Translations under genes and position numbers: made by a program
NCBI GenBank assembly: GCA_001780895.1
Contig: MFJJ01000019.1
Coordinates: forward strand, 1 to 42,422
Length of the DNA: 42,422 bases
Origin: Candidatus Gottesmanbacteria bacterium RIFCSPHIGHO2_01_FULL_46_14
Lineage (GTDB): Bacteria > Patescibacteriota > Microgenomatia > UBA10105 > UBA927
Direction: 5' to 3'
Notes under the pieces: model-generated
Database searches by the model: none
What the model saw: the letters and a program-made list of their open reading frames with translations, nothing else
What the model was told of the DNA's origin: nothing
Shown: positions 22,798 to 28,737 of the stretch, one piece after another
Position numbering within the stretch: position 1 is the first letter of the stretch
How the letters are laid out: every line of letters begins with the position of its first letter

Positions 22798-23177
22798 ATA
22801 GACTACGGTGGCAGGGAGTAATAATCAAAGAGAGCTTAAATAATCAGTCGGTCTTTGGTGAGGTAAAAATCGTTGGGACAAAAGAGGCACAATTGGAAAG
22901 CGAGGGAGAGCGTGGGATGTTTCATTTTTTGAGTGTTGAGGTTGAAGATAATAAACTCGAAAATGTTTTGGAGAAGCTAAAGAAAAGCCTCAGGCCGAGT
23001 TGGTATGTACACTTAGTAAAAGGCAATGTTTTGCATGTCGCCTTTTTAGGTAAAGTAATGACGGCCCACACAGACAATGCTAGTGAGTTTGAGAGTATAC
23101 GAATTCATGCTCTATCAAAGGGCATACACGCCGATCAGTTGCCTCTTGAGCATCTTCTTGCCCATCCGTTTGACTGA
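22794..23177 (+). CDS. Conserved hypothetical protein
   Basis: A 127-residue soluble protein (RWQGVIIKESLNNQSVFGEVKIVGTKEAQLE...GMFHFLSVEVEDN... SWYVHLVKGNVLHVAFLGKV...LPLEHLLAHPFD). I recall similar unnamed proteins in CPR genomes but know no function. It is the last gene of the overlapping operon that begins at 20125. The overlapping track ORF 23077-23433 shares its end but is counted only from 23263. Confidence 0.7.
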   Translation: MNRLRWQGVIIKESLNNQSVFGEVKIVGTKEAQLESEGERGMFHFLSVEVEDNKLENVLEKLKKSLRPSWYVHLVKGNVLHVAFLGKVMTAHTDNASEFESIRIHALSKGIHADQLPLEHLLAHPFD

Positions 23178-23262
23178 GAGTCGTGAAATAACGCAAATTG
23201 ACAATCTCTCTCATGAAGAGTTTTTGACATTAGAAGTTTTTCTAAGTAAGATAATAGTGGTG

Positions 23263-23433
23263 ATGCATATGTCTTTACCTAAAGCAAAAAAGAAAAAATT
23301 AATCAAAGAGAAGGAATTCGTTAAAATTGCTCAGAAAGTGAAAAAAAGCTTAGAACAAGAAGCAAAATATCTGCTTGAAGGAAGGGTGAAGAATGGAAAT
23401 AGTGTATCCCACGCAATTTATTTCCTCCCTTAG
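23263..23433 (+). CDS. Small basic helical protein, possible antitoxin
   Basis: 56 residues from ATG 23263 (MHMSLPKAKKKKLIKEKEFVKIAQKVKKSLEQEAKYLLEGR...); ATG 23269 is also possible. It is lysine-rich and predicted helical. It overlaps the PIN-domain gene by 41 nt, which suggests an antitoxin-toxin pair. No family is recognised. TTGACA (23224-23229) and GATAAT are upstream, but their spacing (20 bp) is poor. The track start (23077) lies inside the previous gene. Confidence 0.45.
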   Translation: MHMSLPKAKKKKLIKEKEFVKIAQKVKKSLEQEAKYLLEGRVKNGNSVSHAIYFLP

Positions 23434-23893
23434 GGGAAAACATCTTCTACTTGATACGAACGTATTTAGAGATGCAGTTTCAAGATCGACCGATTTTAGC
23501 CGTTTCTTCAATAATCTCAAACAGAATGATATTACGTTGGTTACGGTTGACTTTGTTCGACTTGAACTCTTAAAAGGATCTGTAAATGAAACCAAATACA
23601 AAGAAAAGGAGAAACTCATTGCGGAGATTGTGGATGCGACTATACCGATGACGCCGAACATGATTGAGCTTATGTATTCCTTGATTCAGATCTACGGAAT
23701 CGATGGAACCGCACTAACTATCACGGATGTTCTGTTGGGAGCGATGCTAATGCAGTATGGGGATAATATAGCACTACTGATGAGAGATACAACAGATTTT
23801 ATTCAAAGGGTTTTTAAACTTCTTTTTGTGGTTAATGCCCCTTTTGGAAAAGGCATTTGGACCTATGGGGTATATCAATATATAAATTCTTGA
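23393..23893 (+). CDS. PIN-domain protein (VapC-like)
   Basis: A 166-residue protein: KHLLLDTNVFRDAV gives the first acidic residue (Asp ~20), VRLELLKGS the second, ITDVLLGAMLMQYG the third and LLMRDTTDF the last, the expected PIN metal site. It is probably an RNase toxin. A GGAAGG-type ribosome binding site lies 10 nt before ATG 23393, inside the small upstream ORF. The C-terminal part (FGKGIWTYGVYQYINS) is extended compared with minimal VapC. Confidence 0.7.
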   Translation: MEIVYPTQFISSLRGKHLLLDTNVFRDAVSRSTDFSRFFNNLKQNDITLVTVDFVRLELLKGSVNETKYKEKEKLIAEIVDATIPMTPNMIELMYSLIQIYGIDGTALTITDVLLGAMLMQYGDNIALLMRDTTDFIQRVFKLLFVVNAPFGKGIWTYGVYQYINS

Positions 23894-23903
23894 GCATTTA
23901 GAC

Positions 23904-23954
23904 AATAATAAGCATGACTCGGGGCGAAACCCTCATCATGCTTATTTTGTTTTT
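23904..23954. terminator. Shared bidirectional terminator (PIN gene / RRM gene)
   Basis: AATAAGCATGA (23907-23917) pairs with TCATGCTTATT (23936-23946), with an inner GGGG/CCC helix. T-rich tails are present on both strands (TTGTTTTTG on plus, ATTATTG on minus). It lies in the 72-bp gap between two convergent genes. Confidence 0.8.
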
Positions 23955-23965
23955 GTGAATCGAAT

Positions 23966-24337
23966 TTAGTACGGTCGTCTTCCGCCTCGATCTCCACCTC
24001 TTCCACCTCGATCTCCACCTCTTCCACCTCCACCTCGATTAAATCCACCGCCTCCACCTCCGCCAAAACCTCCACGATCTTCTCGTGGTTGCATTGGTTT
24101 GGCTTCGTTCACTGCAACTGCTCGACCGTCCAATTGCTGGCCGTTCAAGGTTTGCATTGCTTTCTGAGCTTCTTCTTCAGAGCCCATTTCCACAAATCCA
24201 AAACCTTTGGATTTGCCTGTGTATTTATCGGTTATGACTGTTGCTGAGACGACTGTTCCAGTTGCTGCGAAGAAACTTCGAAGACTGTCCTCTGTCGTAT
24301 CCCATGAAAGTCCCCCGACGAATAATTTTGTTGCCAT
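23966..24337 (-). CDS. Glycine-rich RRM RNA-binding protein
   Basis: 123 residues from ATG 24337, preceded by GGAGGTGAG. One [12 protein letters not shown] (RNP2) and [11 protein letters not shown] (RNP1), with the usual aromatic residues. The tail is a repeat of RGG/GGDRGG units. This is the architecture of cyanobacterial Rbp and plant GRP-type cold-shock proteins and is found in many bacteria. It probably binds single-stranded RNA; the RGG tail adds non-specific affinity. The Glu-rich ORF 23875-24075 is a frame-shadow of the tail. Confidence 0.92.
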   Translation of the reverse strand: MATKLFVGGLSWDTTEDSLRSFFAATGTVVSATVITDKYTGKSKGFGFVEMGSEEEAQKAMQTLNGQQLDGRAVAVNEAKPMQPREDRGGFGGGGGGGFNRGGGGRGGDRGGRGGDRGGRRPY

Positions 24338-24452
24338 TAATATCTCACCTCCGCTCCCATTTTTCACTCACCTGTTATTCGCTCTAAATAACCCTCGGGG
24401 GATTACGATTGAATAAAACAGAGAAAAGTTTAGAATGTACCAGCATATTATA

Positions 24453-25259
24453 TCAGGATTGGGACCATCTGGCAAAGATGCCGTTGGGGAGGAGTCGTCC
24501 GCCGACAGTTTCTTTGAGTGCGAGTTCTCCATGCTCTAGTTTTCCCCAATCCATTATTCCCCCGAGCATATGATGAAGAACTAGTGAAGAAAAATCAGCC
24601 GTGTAGGCGTTTATCAAGAAAAATGTTGGTTTTTGAGAAAGAATTGTTTTACATGCATCAATGAGTTTTGGGAGATCTTCTTCGACTTTCCATACTTCTC
24701 CTTTTGAACCTCTTCCAAATCGCGGAGGATCCATAATAATGGCATCATACGTGCTACCGCGTCTGCCTTCCCGGAGGACAAATTTGTATGCGTCTTCTTC
24801 TATCCAACGAATAGGAGTTGAGCGAAGATTTGATGCGGCTGCATTTTCTCGCGCCCAGGTAATCGTGCTTCTCACACTATCCACATGGGTCACATGGGCG
24901 CCGGTTGATGCTGCTGCCAGCGTAGCAGCGCCCGTATAAGCAAAGAGATTGAGAACATTGAGTGGTCTGTGTTGGCTAATCCAATCCCAATTGATCGCTT
25001 GTTCCGGAAATATGCCAACGTGCTTAAACTCAGTCGCACGCAAAATAAACGTGAGTTTTTTGTATGATATTCGAAAAGGGTTCGGAGGAAGAGGGCGGGC
25101 AATACTCCACTGGTCAGGTGCTCGTTTTTGCCACAATGCGCGCGGATCGCTTCGAGCGATCGTATTGGGGCCAAACCGTTCGAGTTTCTCTCCTTGCCCA
25201 CTGTCGATGAGTTCGTAGTCTTTCCAGTCAGTTGGATATTCAATAGAGATTGATAGCAT
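24453..25259 (-). CDS. RlmI-like class I methyltransferase without PUA domain
   Basis: A 268-residue protein. A beta-rich N-terminal part is followed by a Rossmann methyltransferase: VLNLFAYTGAATLAAASTGA (motif I), VTHVDSV (II) and IIMDPPRFGRG (motif IV DPPxF), as in the RlmI/Methyltrans_SAM family of 23S rRNA cytosine methyltransferases. The PUA domain of RlmI is missing and the catalytic Cys after motif VI is not seen, so the target is uncertain. TACAAT (25272-25267) is 7 nt before the ATG. Confidence 0.82.
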   Translation of the reverse strand: MLSISIEYPTDWKDYELIDSGQGEKLERFGPNTIARSDPRALWQKRAPDQWSIARPLPPNPFRISYKKLTFILRATEFKHVGIFPEQAINWDWISQHRPLNVLNLFAYTGAATLAAASTGAHVTHVDSVRSTITWARENAAASNLRSTPIRWIEEDAYKFVLREGRRGSTYDAIIMDPPRFGRGSKGEVWKVEEDLPKLIDACKTILSQKPTFFLINAYTADFSSLVLHHMLGGIMDWGKLEHGELALKETVGGRLLPNGIFARWSQS

Positions 25260-25261
25260 GC

Positions 25262-25272
25262 TAAGATTGTAT
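25262..25272. promoter_or_regulatory. Overlapping divergent -10 boxes
   Basis: Plus TAAGAT (25262-25267) is 6 nt before ATG 25274; minus TACAAT (25272-25267) is 7 nt before ATG 25259. Only 14 bp separate the two start codons. Confidence 0.5.
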
Positions 25273-25273
25273 C

Positions 25274-25474
25274 ATGATAAGCCAGGAAAAATTAAAAAGT
25301 CTCAAAGACAAACTGGCTCAGTATGAATCAAAACTTGCGTTTAAAATGAAGCGGTATCGCGGAGTTATTCACGAGAGCGCGGCAAGTGAGATGAAGCATC
25401 AGGAGGTTATGGTGCTCAAAGCAATGGTAGCTGATTTACAAAAAGAAATTCACATGCTTGAAAATCAACCATGA
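25274..25474 (+). CDS. Small coiled-coil protein
   Basis: 66 residues, MISQEKLKSLKDKLAQYESKLAFKMKRYRG... AMVADLQKEIHMLENQP, nearly all helical with heptad-like leucines. No known domain. It overlaps the glycosyltransferase start by 4 nt, so the two are coupled. No ribosome binding site is seen before ATG 25274, which fits a leaderless mRNA. Confidence 0.65.
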   Translation: MISQEKLKSLKDKLAQYESKLAFKMKRYRGVIHESAASEMKHQEVMVLKAMVADLQKEIHMLENQP

Positions 25475-26778
25475 CACGGTGGCAGAAATTATTAGTATTT
25501 GCGGTTATAGTATTAGGTACAGTTCTACGGCTTCATACCTACGATGTCTACCCCCAGCGGGGAGCCACCAGTGATGAATATACCTATTCATTTTTAGGTC
25601 AAAGCCTACTCACAGGCGGCGTTCCCATATCTTGGTCGTATTTCGGTGGATACAAAAACCATCGGGATCTCACGATCAACAAGCTCTATTTTCCGATCGT
25701 CTGGCCGTATTTTGATCATCCGCCTTTGAGTGGCATTCTTGTTGCCGCTTGGGCGATAGTAAATGGAGAAACGACATTTGAGCAAATTTCGCTTTCCACC
25801 ATTCGGTTAGTTCCGATACTGTTCACTTTTATTTCATCAGTACTTTTATTTTTCTTACTTTATCGACAATATGGTTTTGCCATCGCGCTACCCGCGCTTA
25901 TTATTTACTCGACGTCGACGATCATGGTCGTCAGCAGTAGGGTAGTCATGGCGGAAAATTTATTAACTCCTCTCCTTCTCGGTGCACTCGTGTACTACGA
26001 ACGCGTGCGGAAAAAAATTTCGTTACGTTCGGCAATTATTCTCGGCATTATTTCAAGTTTGGCTGTATGGACCAAAGAGCTGGGAATTGTCGTCGCTATG
26101 TCCGTTGTGGCGCTATTTATCTACGATAAACAGAAACTATTTCATAGTATTGTGGTTGTTGCGATTGTAGCTGCGGCGATACTTGGCTACGTCGTCTATG
26201 GATTTGCCTACGATAAAGAGGTGTTTTTGACAATTGTTGCAACGCAAGCCAGCCGCATGGTTGGTCCGGAGACCTTGCTCATGCTCGCGTCACGTCCTGT
26301 GCTCATCAATAAGGTTTTTTATGATGGGTGGTACCCGTTCGGGCTCGTTGGTGTCTTTGCGTGTTTTGTTGACTGGAAAAAGCATTTCCGGATGCTCCTG
26401 CCGTTTTTTATCTACTTTGTTCTTCTCGTGGGGTCGCTCACGCGGGAAGGAGACATGGGGTGGTATATGATTGTTGCCTATCCGTTCCTCGCGGCAGCGA
26501 GCGCCATTGTGCTTGGCGATTGGTGGAAAAAGCCCAACGCAATGATACTCGTGGCTGTTTTGATCATCGGATTATCATTTTTTTACTATCTTATTGAATT
26601 GCCGTTTGGTAGTACGTTGGCCAGATTCAGGTTATTCTTAGGAGTATCGTTTATACCGTATATCTTAGCGTCCATGCTCCATAGGGAGCGAGCCGTCGTT
26701 GGTATTCAACGAGTGACAATGGGCACACTTCTGTTTCTCACCGCACTACAGACCTATTTTTATATACATCCTGCTTGA
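25471..26778 (+). CDS. GT-C fold glycosyltransferase (PMT/family 39-like)
   Basis: A 435-residue membrane protein with about ten hydrophobic segments. After the first span comes GATSDEYTYSFLGQSLL with the acidic DE pair expected in the first outside loop, and WPYFDHPPLSGIL, the second family motif. Such enzymes move a sugar from a polyprenyl-phosphate donor to protein or lipid outside the membrane. It is somewhat shorter than typical PMTs. The acceptor is unknown. Confidence 0.8.
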   Translation: MTRWQKLLVFAVIVLGTVLRLHTYDVYPQRGATSDEYTYSFLGQSLLTGGVPISWSYFGGYKNHRDLTINKLYFPIVWPYFDHPPLSGILVAAWAIVNGETTFEQISLSTIRLVPILFTFISSVLLFFLLYRQYGFAIALPALIIYSTSTIMVVSSRVVMAENLLTPLLLGALVYYERVRKKISLRSAIILGIISSLAVWTKELGIVVAMSVVALFIYDKQKLFHSIVVVAIVAAAILGYVVYGFAYDKEVFLTIVATQASRMVGPETLLMLASRPVLINKVFYDGWYPFGLVGVFACFVDWKKHFRMLLPFFIYFVLLVGSLTREGDMGWYMIVAYPFLAAASAIVLGDWWKKPNAMILVAVLIIGLSFFYYLIELPFGSTLARFRLFLGVSFIPYILASMLHRERAVVGIQRVTMGTLLFLTALQTYFYIHPA

Positions 26779-26886
26779 CAGCAGGGCAATATTTCCGTAC
26801 GCTTGATGATAGAGAGTTATTATGATCCTGCCCAACGATCAGACTTCGAAAAACACCTCAAGATATTTCAAAGGAGGTGATAGTAC

Positions 26887-27090
26887 ATGAAGTCGAAAGA
26901 ATTAAGTAGTGTCGCTTACGCGCTCGTGACGTTAGGTGCACTTAACTGGGGATTGGTCGGAGCGTTTCGATTGGATCTCGTTCAAACAATATTGGGTACA
27001 AGCCCGGCGTTGGTACAACTCGTCTACATATTGGTTGGACTTTCCGGACTTTTTAGCTTGTATAGCATGACTGCCAAGGGCAAGAAATAA
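26887..27090 (+). CDS. DUF378 small membrane protein
   Basis: 67 residues with two membrane spans (VAYALVTLGALNWGLVGAF and ALVQLVYILVGLSGLFSLYSM). LNWGLVG and the spacing match DUF378, of unknown function. A full ribosome binding site, AAAGGAGGTGA, precedes ATG 26887. It stands alone, followed by a terminator. The 108-bp gap before it holds this site and a poor TATGAT-like sequence. Confidence 0.9.
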   Translation: MKSKELSSVAYALVTLGALNWGLVGAFRLDLVQTILGTSPALVQLVYILVGLSGLFSLYSMTAKGKK

Positions 27091-27122
27091 GAGTGTAACA
27101 ATAGGAAAACGATCGTTTTTAT

Positions 27123-27152
27123 CCCCGTCCCGACCCTTCGGGACGGGGTTTT
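27123..27152 (+). terminator. Rho-independent terminator after DUF378
   Basis: CCCCGTCCCGA pairs with TCGGGACGGGG and is followed by TTTT. It separates the DUF378 gene from the SUF locus. The next promoter's TACAAT starts only 3 nt after it. Confidence 0.85.
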
Positions 27153-27154
27153 GG

Positions 27155-27160
27155 TACAAT
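27155..27160 (+). promoter_or_regulatory. -10 box of the SUF locus
   Basis: TACAAT ends 6 nt before GTG 27167, so transcription should start exactly on the GTG. A -35 box would lie in the terminator stem and is not recognisable. Confidence 0.5.
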
Positions 27161-27166
27161 ACGGCA

Positions 27167-27949
27167 GTGAAACGCATGTTATTGGTTTTTGCCCATCCGG
27201 ACGACGAGTTATTTGCCTGTGGTGGTACGATTGCCAAGTATGCCAGAAACGGTTGGGAAATCGACTTGATCTGCGCTACGCGACAAAAAGAGCTGGAAAG
27301 CGCGGCAAAACTCCTGGGAATACGCACCATTCATTTTCTGAATTATAAAGACGGGACGCTTAAAGAGGATCGGCCGGGAGATCTCGAGGACACATTGGAT
27401 AAATACCTGCGAACTCTCGCACCGTCAATTGTCATTACGTTTGAGCCCGGCGGGATATCAAACCACCCAGATCACATCCGTCTGACTCGCGCCGCCACGT
27501 ATGCGTTTCAAAAATATGCCAAGACGATCACGCATGTTCAAGCCATCGGAATAAGTCCGGACCGACCGCCGCGGCATCCCCGGGACGCATGGCAAATCGA
27601 ATTTGCCGAGGTGACATTTGACCAGACGACTCCGAAACTTTACTATGTGTGTATTCCCAAAAGCGTTGGAGACTATTTAATTAAAGCAAAACTCTATCCT
27701 CCGGAAATACTTGGGAAACCCTGGTCTACGACGCCCGATAAGTTCATTACGACCGTTATAGACACGCATTTGTTTCAAAAGAAAAAAGAAGCGGCACTCA
27801 ATCTTCACAAGACACAGGAAGAGGATGTAAAACGATTTCTGGCTGATCCAGGAAAAGCCCTTTTGGCCAGAGAGTTTTTCATTCTGCGCATGCAGGGGGA
27901 ACAGGAAGTATTTATGGGGAAAAGCGATCGGGTATCGGATAGATTATGA
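27167..27949 (+). CDS. PIG-L/LmbE family deacetylase
   Basis: A 260-residue protein from GTG 27167. LLVFAHPDDELFACGG holds the AHPDDE zinc motif (~9-14) and SNHPDHIRLTRAA the HPDH motif. The family removes N-acetyl groups from GlcNAc-type substrates. Its stop overlaps the sufC start (ATGA), an unusual partner for SUF genes; the link might be low-molecular-weight thiol chemistry, as related enzymes act in bacillithiol and mycothiol synthesis, but this is inference. Confidence 0.85.
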   Translation: MKRMLLVFAHPDDELFACGGTIAKYARNGWEIDLICATRQKELESAAKLLGIRTIHFLNYKDGTLKEDRPGDLEDTLDKYLRTLAPSIVITFEPGGISNHPDHIRLTRAATYAFQKYAKTITHVQAIGISPDRPPRHPRDAWQIEFAEVTFDQTTPKLYYVCIPKSVGDYLIKAKLYPPEILGKPWSTTPDKFITTVIDTHLFQKKKEAALNLHKTQEEDVKRFLADPGKALLAREFFILRMQGEQEVFMGKSDRVSDRL

Positions 27950-28737
27950 ACAATGCTCTCGTCATAGGAGATCTTCGAGTTTCCATTGACAAAATTCAGA
28001 TTCTCAAAGGAGTGAACCTCACATTTGCATCGGGCGAAGTGTATGCACTCATGGGGCCAAACGGGAGCGGTAAATCCACGCTTGCGTATGCACTCATGAA
28101 TCATCCGAGCTACCAGACCCGCGGAACAATACGGATGGGAAAAAAGAATCTTATGACGCTTTCGACGGAAGATCGTGCAAAAGCCGGTCTGTTTTTGGCA
28201 TTTCAGGCTCCCATAGGTATTCCGGGAGTCACGGTTATGAATTTACTAAGGTCTTCTTATCAGGCATTGCATGGAAAAACTCAAAAAAGTCTGGAAAAAA
28301 TTCAGAACCCGGTACTCGCTCGACGATGGCAGACAAACGGGATGGGGATTGCGCAATTTCAGAGTATCGTTAAGACCCATGCAAAATTTATTCATATCGA
28401 TGAATCATTCCTGAGCCGCGGTATCCATGATGGATTTTCCGGCGGAGAGAAGAAAAAAATGGAAATGCTGCAAGCGTTGGTTCTCAAACCGAAATTTGCC
28501 ATTTTTGATGAAATTGATACGGGGCTTGATGTTGATGCACTTCGAATCGTGGCAGGTGGAATTGAACTCTTGGCAAAAGGGGGCACTGGAGTGGTGGTGA
28601 TAACACACTACCAACGCATTTTACGATACATCAAACCAGACTTCGTTCACGTATTGGTTGCCGGAAAAATAGTTGACTCGGGTAGCGAGTCGCTTGCGAA
28701 AAAAATTGAGGAAAAAGGATATGCGGGTTATATCTGA
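27946..28737 (+). CDS. sufC: Fe-S assembly ATPase SufC
   Basis: A 263-residue ABC ATPase: Walker A GPNGSGKST (37-45), signature FSGGEKK (164-170) and Walker B FAIFDEIDTGLD. The LFLAFQAPIGIPGVT stretch and EIDTGLDVDALR are SufC-specific. It drives the SufB-SufD scaffold. It overlaps the PIG-L gene by 4 nt and sufB by 17 nt. Confidence 0.95.
   Translation: MNNALVIGDLRVSIDKIQILKGVNLTFASGEVYALMGPNGSGKSTLAYALMNHPSYQTRGTIRMGKKNLMTLSTEDRAKAGLFLAFQAPIGIPGVTVMNLLRSSYQALHGKTQKSLEKIQNPVLARRWQTNGMGIAQFQSIVKTHAKFIHIDESFLSRGIHDGFSGGEKKKMEMLQALVLKPKFAIFDEIDTGLDVDALRIVAGGIELLAKGGTGVVVITHYQRILRYIKPDFVHVLVAGKIVDSGSESLAKKIEEKGYAGYI

Noticed and set aside
23875-24075. Glu/Val-rich ORF on the minus strand
   Set aside because: It is a frame-shifted reading of the RGG repeats of the RRM protein.
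26779-26886. Regulatory RNA in the gap before DUF378
   Set aside because: Beyond the ribosome binding site I see only weak promoter-like bases and no stable fold.
27123-27152. Riboswitch before the SUF locus
   Set aside because: The hairpin is a simple terminator of the DUF378 gene; nothing structured remains between it and GTG 27167.
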